From Moraxellaceae bacterium (lineage in GTDB: Bacteria; Pseudomonadota; Gammaproteobacteria; Pseudomonadales; Ketobacteraceae): a stretch of DNA of 7,089 bases. Under the pieces are notes generated by a model. That model searched no databases. It was not told the origin of the DNA and saw only the letters and a program-made list of their open reading frames with translations. The DNA is taken from the NCBI GenBank assembly GCA_002402125.1, contig NVVG01000282.1, positions 1 to 7,089 on the forward strand, given 5' to 3'. Below are positions 1 through 6,497 of the stretch, piece after piece. The translations under genes and the position numbers were made by a program. The stretch's first letter is position 1; every line of letters begins with the position of its first letter.

Positions 1-94
1 ATACTTCCTTTTATCAGCAGGCAAAACTCATCGGGTTGTAACTCTTATAACGCTTAATGGAATATTGGGCGATTTCTATTGGATATTATAGGTA

Positions 95-1543
95 ATGAGC
101 AAAATACGTAATGCTCTGATCTTCTCGGCACTTGGCCAGTACTCTGTGCAAATCATCAGCTTTGCTTTGATTATCGCTTTAGCGCGAATACTGACTCCAG
201 CTGAAATTGGTGTTTATGCTATTGCAGGAGCAGTATCAATTCTTGCCATGGAGTTACGCTCTTTGGGTGTGCCTCAGTTTATCGTGCGTGAAGAAAACCT
301 TGATGATACATTGGTTAGGCAAGCATTAGGCATGACCGTCATGGTATCTTGGGGTTTAGGAGCATTTATCGCTGTAACAGCTCCCCTTGTTGCTGACTTT
401 TATAATGAAATGGCGTTAACCAATATCCTATGGATTATGTCGTTATCATTCCTAATTGCCCCCTTTACCTGTATACCAATGGCATTATTAAAACGGGAAA
501 TGGAATTTGGCCCAGTGTTTATACAACAATTTGTTGGTGCGGTTGTAAACGCGGGAAGCACGATTACACTAGTGTTGTTGGGATATAGTTATTACGGTTT
601 GGCCTGGGGCGTATTAATTGGCATGATTGCCGAGCTTTTTGTTGGCATCTACTATCAGCCGCCTGGCACCCCATGGATACCGTCATTTACTTGGTTAGGT
701 AAGCTTGTCAAATTTGGCTTCTTCACCAGTACTACACAAATGGTCACCCGTTTTTCCGAAAGCATTCCTGACCTGGTGATCGGCCGCTTTGCGACAATGA
801 CAGATGTTGGGTTGTTTTCTCGTGGCCTTGGGACGGTGCTTTTCTTAAATCGAATAATTGTCTCAGCCGTTAGTGCAGTCATATTGCCACATTTATCAGA
901 GGTATTACGATCAGGCGGCTCAATCGAAAAAGAGTATTTACGGGCAATCAAACTTCAAGCGGCTTTCACCTGGCCTATATTTGCCGTGGTAAATGTGGCA
1001 GCTTTTCCTATGATAAATGCGCTGTTTGGCGATCAATGGGATCATGCTGCCGCCTTAGCTTCTGTGTTAGCGATTTGGTCAATGTTCGCATCAATCCATT
1101 GTTTTGCACCTTCTGCTTTGATTGCCAGCGGCGATGAGAAATCACTCTTTATCACGAGTGTTGTTGTATTTGTATTTCGTCTTGCGCTTGTTATTGTTGC
1201 AGCGCCCTATGGTTTGATTGCGGTATCGTGGGCAATGGTTGTATCGGGTGTCATTGAGTTTATAGCGATGTCTGTTGCTATAAAAAGAACCATTGGACTA
1301 GACTTTTCTCAGTTTTTTGTCGCATTTATTCCCAATTTTATTGTTACGATTCTATGTTGGAGCGTGGCGGTTGGGCTCGATTATTTGTTATCGTTCGAAA
1401 CTGCGAATCCTTGGCAATCAATAGCGTATTTAGCGGTGATCATGCCTATAATTTGGCTACTGTCTTTACGTTTAACAAAACACGAGGCTTGGGGTCTAGC
1501 CCTTTCATTTTTTAGAAAAACAATACCTAATAATGTTCGTTAA
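95..1543 (+). CDS. Wzx-type oligosaccharide flippase (polysaccharide biosynthesis / MOP superfamily)
   Basis: This 482-residue, strongly hydrophobic inner-membrane protein fits the WzxC/AmsL-like branch of polysaccharide flippases, which move undecaprenyl-linked repeat units to the periplasm. The length is typical and I expect about 12-14 membrane helices. A short basic N-terminus (MSKIRNA) leads into helix 1. The family-like stretch ARILTPAEIGVYAIA lies at residues 30-44 and the cytosolic-loop motif PDLVIGRF at 225-232, followed by VGLFSRGLG at 238-246. Residues 304-320 (FPMINALFGDQWDHAAA) match the family's 'LFG-x-x-W' segment. The ATG at 95 is supported because an in-frame TAG sits only 3 bp upstream and the N-terminus looks native. 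No well-spaced Shine-Dalgarno is visible: the nearest AGG is 2 nt from the ATG. Translation may therefore be coupled to a gene left of the window. The cargo cannot be read from the sequence. The family is confident; the exact substrate is unknown. Confidence -1.
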   Translation: MSKIRNALIFSALGQYSVQIISFALIIALARILTPAEIGVYAIAGAVSILAMELRSLGVPQFIVREENLDDTLVRQALGMTVMVSWGLGAFIAVTAPLVADFYNEMALTNILWIMSLSFLIAPFTCIPMALLKREMEFGPVFIQQFVGAVVNAGSTITLVLLGYSYYGLAWGVLIGMIAELFVGIYYQPPGTPWIPSFTWLGKLVKFGFFTSTTQMVTRFSESIPDLVIGRFATMTDVGLFSRGLGTVLFLNRIIVSAVSAVILPHLSEVLRSGGSIEKEYLRAIKLQAAFTWPIFAVVNVAAFPMINALFGDQWDHAAALASVLAIWSMFASIHCFAPSALIASGDEKSLFITSVVVFVFRLALVIVAAPYGLIAVSWAMVVSGVIEFIAMSVAIKRTIGLDFSQFFVAFIPNFIVTILCWSVAVGLDYLLSFETANPWQSIAYLAVIMPIIWLLSLRLTKHEAWGLALSFFRKTIPNNVR

Positions 1544-1568
1544 GTAGTCGAATGCTTTAGATAATATC
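1544..1568. other. 25-bp convergent gap between flippase and amidotransferase genes
   Basis: The stop codons of two convergent genes lie only 25 bp apart. Neither strand shows a GC-rich hairpin followed by a T-run here. The only nearby candidate is the weak TTTTT-AG-AAAAA symmetry around 1508-1520, inside the flippase 3' end. Transcripts from both sides probably run into each other or end by a factor-dependent route. That last statement is inference. Confidence -1.
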
Positions 1569-3464
1569 TTAGCTGTAGAGATTTTGAACCAGCTGTTCCC
1601 CAAGATGCTCAGTAGATTCACCACGTAAAAAAAGTCTCGCCCAGATTTCTATACTCATGATGTTCCACATAGTAACGGGATCTTGTTGAAGAAACTCAGT
1701 CATACTCAACGTTTGCCGTGAACTCCATCGAAAAAGATCAGGTACCATGCCACCTTTCAACAAGGGTAACGCATATTTAACAAAATCTAGAGATGTTGGG
1801 AATCCCAGTTTTGGCTGGTAGATAATGTCATGGGGTAAGCGCTTTTCACTGATTTTCTTTACGATCCATTTGCCTTGCCCGTCATGATATTTTGCGTTAA
1901 AAGACGCATGCATACCCATGTCTATGATTCTATTTTCGATAAAAGGTGTGCGGGTTTCAATTGAGGCCGCCATGCCCATCCTGTCGTTGCGCTTTAATAG
2001 GCTTTCGAGGTGACCATGCATGTCGTCCAATCCTCGTGCAAGGAAGGCTCTTTCTTCCAATGAGCCAACTCCTTCTAGACGCTGCATGAATTCTTTGCCA
2101 CGTAATTGTCGGTTTGGGTCCAATGGAAATAGTAATCGTAGGCCGCCTACGTCATCTTTTCTGCCAAGGTACCTTGAAAAGGGGTCGTCCATGTCAGGCG
2201 GGTTAAGATGAAATCGACTTGGCATAAGTGTGGATATGCGACGAATCCATTTGTTATTCATATTTAGGTGAGCAAAAGGGTGGTTACGCCAGCCGCGCCA
2301 TTTATGAAGTACATCTGCTTGCCATGAATAACCTCCAAATAGTTCGTCGGAGCCCTCTCCGGTAAGAACTACCTTGATTCCGTCACGCTGGCAGGCGCGT
2401 GAAACTGCTAGCATCGCCATGTCATTGGGATGCGTGTTGGGTTGGTCTCCATACCAAGCGGCTTCTGGCCACAGTCGAAGTAGCGCTTCGAGATCCACAT
2501 CGACTTGGTGAATAGGCACATCTAGATGTCTCCCTACGCGTTTGGCAATATCACCTTCTGAGACGGCAGTTTTAACGTCGGCAACATAGGCAACCAAGTC
2601 GGAGCGAAAATCCTTTGCTACTGCTGTAATCAGGCTAGAATCAACACCGCCACTGCACATTGTAGCTAGCGGTGCATCACTGGCCATATGTATACGGACG
2701 CTGTCAGAAAAAATCGAGGCGAATTTTGCGATGAGATGCTGGGGATCTTGTCCATTGAAGCGAATAATCCGCTCTACATCAAGGTCCCGTAACACGTCAA
2801 AGTAGTCTACTTTGCTTATATTGTCGTCTGTGATGATCCAGTAACTACCTGGTCTCAGGGACTCGATGCCCTCAAAAGGGGTCATTTCACCTTCTAAACG
2901 ATAGAGAATGGCATGTAACGTTAACGCATGGCGGTCTGGCATGCAGGGGACATTGGGGTGGGCTAATAATGCTTTAATTTCTGAACCGAATACCAATGTC
3001 TGATTTGTCTTTGCAACGTATAGAGGTTTAATGCCAAGCCTGTCGCGAGCGAGGACTAATTGGTTTTTTCTTTGATCAAGATAGGCAAAACTGAACATCC
3101 CGTTGAATAACGGGATGGCTTTCTCTGCCCCCCATTGGTGTAGTGCATAGAGCACCACTTCAGTATCTGTGGTACTAGTAAATATTACGCCTTCTTGCTC
3201 GAGCTGTGACCGTAGTTCAGGGTAATTATATACCTCGCCATTGTAGACAATGATGCCTTGCTTATCGGCGGTGATAAAGGGTTGATGCCCTCGATCGCTT
3301 AGGTCGAGTATGCTAAGGCGCTGGTGACCTAATCCGACCGATTTGTTGCTCCAGATACCTCGGTCATCCGGACCTCGATGGATGATCTGGTCTAGCATGG
3401 CTTCAACCGCCGCTGTATCCGCCGGTTTTTTATCCAAATTCCAGAACCCAGCTATGCCACACAT
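1569..3464 (-). CDS. Glutamine-dependent asparagine-synthetase-family amidotransferase (AsnB-like)
   Basis: This 631-residue cytosolic enzyme has the full two-domain AsnB layout. The N-terminal class II glutaminase domain (about 1-200) starts MCGIAGF, so Cys2 becomes the nucleophile once Met is removed. It also keeps R49 in HQRLSI, N75-G76 in YNGEVYN, D100 in TTDTEV and the ARDRLGIKPLY segment at 139-149. The C-terminal synthetase domain (about 240-610) has the ATP-binding PP-loop SGGVDS (271-276), GEGSDELFGGY (369-379) and RNDRMGMAASIETRTPF (492-508). No key residue is missing. The family takes ammonia from glutamine and transfers it to an ATP-activated carboxylate. E. coli AsnB makes asparagine, but homologues in polysaccharide clusters (for example WbpS of Pseudomonas O-antigen loci) are linked to amidating sugar acids. 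The length, longer than E. coli AsnB, and the neighbours favour such a role by inference. It is the last gene of the minus-strand block, with a good ribosome site. An exosortase-associated amidotransferase is an alternative, but no exosortase is visible. Confidence -1.
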   Translation of the reverse strand: MCGIAGFWNLDKKPADTAAVEAMLDQIIHRGPDDRGIWSNKSVGLGHQRLSILDLSDRGHQPFITADKQGIIVYNGEVYNYPELRSQLEQEGVIFTSTTDTEVVLYALHQWGAEKAIPLFNGMFSFAYLDQRKNQLVLARDRLGIKPLYVAKTNQTLVFGSEIKALLAHPNVPCMPDRHALTLHAILYRLEGEMTPFEGIESLRPGSYWIITDDNISKVDYFDVLRDLDVERIIRFNGQDPQHLIAKFASIFSDSVRIHMASDAPLATMCSGGVDSSLITAVAKDFRSDLVAYVADVKTAVSEGDIAKRVGRHLDVPIHQVDVDLEALLRLWPEAAWYGDQPNTHPNDMAMLAVSRACQRDGIKVVLTGEGSDELFGGYSWQADVLHKWRGWRNHPFAHLNMNNKWIRRISTLMPSRFHLNPPDMDDPFSRYLGRKDDVGGLRLLFPLDPNRQLRGKEFMQRLEGVGSLEERAFLARGLDDMHGHLESLLKRNDRMGMAASIETRTPFIENRIIDMGMHASFNAKYHDGQGKWIVKKISEKRLPHDIIYQPKLGFPTSLDFVKYALPLLKGGMVPDLFRWSSRQTLSMTEFLQQDPVTMWNIMSIEIWARLFLRGESTEHLGEQLVQNLYS

Positions 3465-5329
3465 GTTGTAACCTCTGTTGTAACTGCTAACTGTTTTGCC
3501 CGTTTAACTAACCGCCACCAGCTATTCATCACGATTAAAAGACCAAATTCTTCGGTATAGTCCTCTAAGGATGGGTGGTCATGTAACATTTTTACTAAAC
3601 CATCACGGGTTAAGACTTGTAAGGCGATACTATCTTCAGCTAGCAATGTGTCATGCGTGTATTCTTTGAGAGGGCCTGAGAATAGGTTTGCCATGTAGAT
3701 GTCTGCGTTGTTATCTAAACGCTGCCTCATCCGCCAAGGTAGTAATTCGTAGGCTTGTTTGCGGGTTTTAATAGCGCTCATGGTAAGCGAACGTTTCAAC
3801 CTGTTGCTACGACTGGCATTGATTGGTAATACAATGCTCTCGCCATTGATAAGAGTCCATGTAAAATCGGGAGTAAAGCGATTGATGAGTGCGGCATGTA
3901 GATATTCATAAGCCCCGCTTGCTGGGGGCAGACGGAATGCCAAACGGGCCAGTTGAGGCTGCTTAAAAGGGGAGTGACTTGCGAACCGTAAAGGGTGACG
4001 TTCCTGATGCACACCCCAATGCGCGACGCGTTCATGGGTGTAATAGAGGTCTAATACGTCAGCGGGGTGTCCTGAGATAGTTTGTAGTCGGCCTAAAATA
4101 GTTTCCAGACGTTCACGCATACCAAAAGTATCTTGTTCAGATGCCCATGGTAATTTGAAAGAGCGGTCAAATTTTTGTTTACGCACCGCATCCACTGGTG
4201 TGATATGTATCATTTGTGATATTTCTCGGGTCGGGTAGTAGAACCCGCGAAAGATTTCACCACCAGCACCACTTAGGTGGGGTCGGGCAAGATCCCTCTT
4301 GTCATGATGCTTCATCCAAACGTTTTTGGCGCAGAAATCGCCGTTAAGACCAAATGCGACTGCATTCGCAAACTCAGGAAGTTTATCTTTGGTTTCCAAG
4401 TCGGGTTCGAGTATCCCATATTCTATATCCATATTAGTCGCGAGTTTTTGTGCGACCTTTGCATCTAACGTGCGCGGTGAACCATTTGTACGCGCAGAAA
4501 TGTTTTTGGCGCCAACGGCTTGCATTGCAATTGCCAATATCGCTCGGCTGTCTAGCCCTGCGGTAAGGTCAATAGTTAATCCCTGCTTATCTTTAGCGAT
4601 ATTTGCAACCGAAGAAACCAGTAGCTCAATCATTTCATCAATCACGTGTTCTACTTGAGGATCCTGCAAGGAGGTAAGGCGTTCTTTACCCAGCAGGGTT
4701 GAAGCAGGTGATTTCTCCAATACTTGTTTATGCCAAGTAAGGTGGGTAAACGGGTCCGAAGTTTCTATACCTTGGAGAAAACTACGGCCTCCTATAGACC
4801 AGTCATAGGTTAAGGCTGCGGTGACACTGATACGATCTAATTCTAGTTCTAGTCCTCCTGCAGCCACTAAGGGTATATCATGGGCCGAGATATGGAGTGC
4901 GCCTTGGTCTGTGGTTCTATAAAGACAGGTTCTACTACCAATTGCATCGGAGAGTAAATGAAGGCGACCTGTCAGTCGTTCGATAATAACGGCGCTAAAG
5001 AGTCCATTCAAACGATGTACTGCTTCTGCACCACCTTGTTTGAATGTTTCGGCTACCCGGTTAGCTGCGCCAGCTATTGTGTTGTCGAAGAGTTCACCGT
5101 AAAAAAACACGCTAAATTCTGCTGTTTGTAAATGGTCGAAAAGTATTTCAGTGACCTCATCTGCCAATACAAAATAACCACCAGATATCTCGGGGAGGTG
5201 AACTACCTTTAGCGAAGGTTGATTGCTATCAACTATAGGCATAAGTTCTTGGGAAACTTCTGCAACTCTTTCTAGACTTCTTTTTCTAGTTGCTGGTTCT
5301 AGGCCAGCACATATGTAAAAGGTGTACAT
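3452..5329 (-). CDS. Degenerate asparagine-synthetase-like protein lacking the glutaminase nucleophile
   Basis: This 625-residue protein has the same length and domain order as its downstream neighbour, but its active sites are altered. It starts MYTFYICAGL, with no Cys2. The equivalent of the oxyanion motif YNGE reads FYGE (76-79), so the asparagine is replaced by tyrosine. The fold still looks retained, as seen in NGLFSAVIIE (108-117) and SDAIGS (127-132). In the synthetase half the PP-loop reads TAGLDS (256-261) instead of SGGxDS, keeping the Asp-Ser pair. The second motif is SGAGGEIFRGFYY (353-365) in place of GEGSDELFGGY, so the usual Ser-Asp is missing. The later conserved segment is HSPFKQPQL (452-460). 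Such 'asparagine synthase-related' proteins occur in polysaccharide and natural-product clusters. They may be ligases that do not use glutamine, or may pair with an active partner. An in-frame TAG directly precedes the ATG, which fixes the start's upper limit. No Shine-Dalgarno is visible before it. The reading frame is intact, so this is not an obvious pseudogene. The exact reaction is unknown. Confidence -1.
   Translation of the reverse strand: MYTFYICAGLEPATRKRSLERVAEVSQELMPIVDSNQPSLKVVHLPEISGGYFVLADEVTEILFDHLQTAEFSVFFYGELFDNTIAGAANRVAETFKQGGAEAVHRLNGLFSAVIIERLTGRLHLLSDAIGSRTCLYRTTDQGALHISAHDIPLVAAGGLELELDRISVTAALTYDWSIGGRSFLQGIETSDPFTHLTWHKQVLEKSPASTLLGKERLTSLQDPQVEHVIDEMIELLVSSVANIAKDKQGLTIDLTAGLDSRAILAIAMQAVGAKNISARTNGSPRTLDAKVAQKLATNMDIEYGILEPDLETKDKLPEFANAVAFGLNGDFCAKNVWMKHHDKRDLARPHLSGAGGEIFRGFYYPTREISQMIHITPVDAVRKQKFDRSFKLPWASEQDTFGMRERLETILGRLQTISGHPADVLDLYYTHERVAHWGVHQERHPLRFASHSPFKQPQLARLAFRLPPASGAYEYLHAALINRFTPDFTWTLINGESIVLPINASRSNRLKRSLTMSAIKTRKQAYELLPWRMRQRLDNNADIYMANLFSGPLKEYTHDTLLAEDSIALQVLTRDGLVKMLHDHPSLEDYTEEFGLLIVMNSWWRLVKRAKQLAVTTEVTTCVA
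3472..3476 (-). promoter_or_regulatory. Ribosome binding site of the AsnB-like gene, inside the upstream gene
   Basis: On the minus strand AGAGG lies 7 nt before the ATG at 3464. It sits inside the last codons of the preceding asparagine-synthetase-like gene. The two reading frames overlap by 13 bp (3452-3464), an arrangement that usually goes with co-transcription and translational coupling. It also supports the MCGIAG start, which leaves the catalytic cysteine at position 2. Confidence -1.
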
Positions 5330-5438
5330 CTATGAGGGTCTCAGTTTTGAAGGCCATCACGGTTAGCGTATTGCTGAAAACAGTGAATAACCGTAGATTA
5401 ATGAACTGTTGGGCGAGGGCGGTTGAATTGTTAGAGTA
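5330..5438. other. 109-bp gap between methyltransferase and asparagine-synthetase-like genes
   Basis: This gap separates two co-directional minus-strand genes. I see no convincing sigma-70 promoter and no terminator with a T-run, so read-through from the methyltransferase is plausible. The bases directly before the downstream ATG (minus strand CTGAGACCCTCATAG) contain no purine-rich ribosome site, but they do contain a tiny TGAG-ACC-CTCA symmetry. The plus-strand ORF starting at 5332 runs into the methyltransferase gene and looks like a chance frame. Confidence -1.
5359..5394. repeat. 7-bp perfect inverted repeat in the intergenic gap
   Basis: ACGGTTA (5359-5365) and TAACCGT (5388-5394) are exact reverse complements with 22 bp between them. 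The spacer holds a nested CTG-AAAA-CAG symmetry (5374-5383). In the minus-strand transcript this gives a 7-bp outer stem and a weak 3-bp inner stem, with no T-run after it, so it is not a standard terminator. It could be a protein-binding site, an mRNA structure upstream of the next gene, or chance. Confidence -1.
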
Positions 5439-6149
5439 TTATGCAGCCTTGCTTACATGCATTTCACAGCCGAATGTAAGGAATTGCTTAAGAATTGGAA
5501 TCTTTGTGACAAAGGGTAACCCAGCGACGGGGATGGCATTTAACTCCTTAACATCAAAACGTTTCTGAATTTCCCTTGAAAACTCATCGTACGTTATTCT
5601 GTTTAAACCCATATCCTCCCAGGAATTTGTGTTAGATTCGAAACCACGAATATTATCAATTCTATGAACCAACCAATCTCTCCCAAAGATCAGGTGAGAA
5701 AATGGATACAGGTGTGCCCAATAGAAGTGACAACCGTAAGGGCTATAAAATAAGGGGCCAAAACTGGAAACAATTGTACCGTTTGGTTTTAGTATTCTAT
5801 GAAGGTGATCCAGTATTTCTGGAATATTCATTACATGCTCGAATACGTTAGTAGAAAAAATGCAGTCAACAGATTCATCTTCGATGGATGCGATGTTAGA
5901 TGTGAACTCGACTTCACCTTTTGAAAATACACGAGCCTGTGCCAACGATTCTTCGTCTACATCGATACCGATAACTTTAGCTGCGCCATGATGTTTAAGC
6001 CATAGAGATTCTCCACCCCAACCACATCCAAAATCGACGACAGTCTTTTCTTGAATATCTGCTTTTTGTAAATAGCTACCGATAGATTCAGGTGCTTTAT
6101 CATATTCATACGCAGACTGCTCTTCTAATGTCATTGGCTTGTCGTTCAT
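5439..6149 (-). CDS. Class I SAM-dependent methyltransferase
   Basis: This 236-residue soluble protein has a Rossmann-type methyltransferase core of the Methyltransf_11/UbiE-like kind. Motif I is VVDFGCGWGGES (37-48), which binds S-adenosylmethionine. The acidic residue for the ribose lies in VIGIDVDEES (59-68). The motif IV-like strand is DCIFSTNVFEHV (95-106), and the post-motif LHRILKPNGTIV spans 116-127. After the core comes an aromatic-rich insertion (GPLFYSPYGCHFYWAHLYPF, 131-150) of the kind that usually shapes the acceptor pocket. The ATG at 6149 is preceded by a well-placed GAGGG. It is the first gene of the minus-strand block that continues into the two asparagine-synthetase homologues. 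That context suggests methylation of a sugar or of an amidated substituent, but the acceptor cannot be read from sequence. The family is confident; the substrate is unknown. No truncation or missing core motif is seen. Confidence -1.
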   Translation of the reverse strand: MNDKPMTLEEQSAYEYDKAPESIGSYLQKADIQEKTVVDFGCGWGGESLWLKHHGAAKVIGIDVDEESLAQARVFSKGEVEFTSNIASIEDESVDCIFSTNVFEHVMNIPEILDHLHRILKPNGTIVSSFGPLFYSPYGCHFYWAHLYPFSHLIFGRDWLVHRIDNIRGFESNTNSWEDMGLNRITYDEFSREIQKRFDVKELNAIPVAGLPFVTKIPILKQFLTFGCEMHVSKAA

Positions 6150-6155
6150 TGTAAA

Positions 6156-6160
6156 CCCTC
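6156..6160 (-). promoter_or_regulatory. Ribosome binding site of the methyltransferase gene
   Basis: On the minus strand GAGGG lies 6 nt before the ATG at 6149. It supports this start and is the strongest ribosome site in the block after that of the AsnB-like gene. Confidence -1.
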
Positions 6161-6215
6161 AGCATATTTAAAACTAAAACACCCAACTCAAAATGTTCAG
6201 CTGTACAATTATTAA

Positions 6216-6244
6216 ACTATAGGGGGCGTCATTTTGATAATCCA
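6216..6244 (-). promoter_or_regulatory. Possible sigma-70 promoter for the methyltransferase block
   Basis: On the minus strand a good -10 box TATAGT (6216-6221) is preceded, after 17 bp, by a poor -35 TGGATT (6239-6244). It would give a leader of about 60 nt before the methyltransferase ATG. It is a tentative call because only the -10 is convincing and the region is AT-rich. Confidence -1.
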
Positions 6245-6433
6245 TATTCTTTTAATACTGATTTGGAATGTATATAGAACAAACGGTTACAAAACATAAA
6301 AACACTGTAAATCGTCTTCCACAAAAGGCGCTATATTCAACTCAATAGATCGGAATGATCGCTGATTTCCAAACAATAGTATTTCTTTTAATATTCAGCA
6401 TAAGTCCGAACAAACAAGTTATTAGCGACACTT

Positions 6434-6461
6434 TTGGTTCTGTAATATCATCGAATATGAT
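6434..6461 (+). promoter_or_regulatory. Possible sigma-70 promoter for the secreted-protein gene
   Basis: TTGGTT (6434-6439) and TATGAT (6456-6461) are spaced by 16 bp. The -10 differs from consensus at one base; the -35 matches at three of six. Transcription would start near 6468, about 30 nt before the ATG. The -10 overlaps the short inverted repeat ATCAT/ATGAT (6447-6461), which could serve as an operator. Confidence -1.
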
Positions 6462-6484
6462 CATGAACGGACCATACTGTTAGC

Positions 6485-6488
6485 GAGG
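6485..6488 (+). promoter_or_regulatory. Ribosome binding site of the secreted-protein gene
   Basis: GAGG lies 9 nt upstream of the ATG at 6498. The spacing is acceptable and it supports this ATG as the start. The signal peptide that follows makes the choice more secure. Confidence -1.
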
Positions 6489-6497
6489 TTTGTAGAT

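Larger units (their letters stand above)
6150..6497. other. 348-bp AT-rich divergent intergenic region
   Basis: This region lies between the divergently read methyltransferase and secreted-protein genes, so it should hold the promoters for both. It is visibly richer in A and T than the genes. I see no tRNA, no terminator-like hairpin with T-run and no convincing small gene with a ribosome site. Small symmetries are present: ATCAT-CGAAT-ATGAT at 6447-6461, which overlaps the best rightward -10 candidate, and a direct repeat GATCG-GAAT-GATCG near 6348-6361. A sigma-54 type GG-N10-GC site was looked for and not found. Confidence -1.

Noticed and set aside
1..91. Possible tail of an upstream gene left of the flippase
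   Set aside because: Reading frames end at 41, 57 and 91, so several could be a gene tail. The one ending at 91 is in the flippase's own frame and open to the edge, but has no recognisable protein feature. The edge is too close to choose.
655..951. 98-codon minus-strand ORF inside the flippase gene
   Set aside because: It lies wholly inside a well-supported membrane-protein gene on the other strand, and its product has no recognisable domain.
4277..4658. Two overlapping plus-strand ORFs inside the asparagine-synthetase-like gene
   Set aside because: Both are antisense frames over a conserved coding region with no ribosome site of note and no domain.
3452..5329. Lasso-peptide macrocyclase or beta-lactam synthetase
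   Set aside because: The protein shares the no-glutaminase feature, but there is no precursor peptide, leader peptidase or PqqD-like protein for a lasso cluster and no clavam or carbapenem gene. The flippase and methyltransferase fit glycan work better.
5290..5568. 92-codon plus-strand ORF bridging two minus-strand genes
   Set aside because: It overlaps the ends of both flanking genes, and its product looks random. An internal start at 5332 covers the gap but adds no support.
6231..6276. TTGATA at 6234 and TATATA at 6271 as a rightward promoter
   Set aside because: The two boxes are about 31 bp apart and the nearer -10-like TAATAC leaves only 13 bp, so neither spacing works. The site is also over 200 bp from the gene.
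6150..6497. Sigma-54 promoter, as seen before some PEP-CTERM and polysaccharide genes
   Set aside because: No GG and GC pair with the required spacing and TGGCAC/TTGC context was found on either strand by eye.
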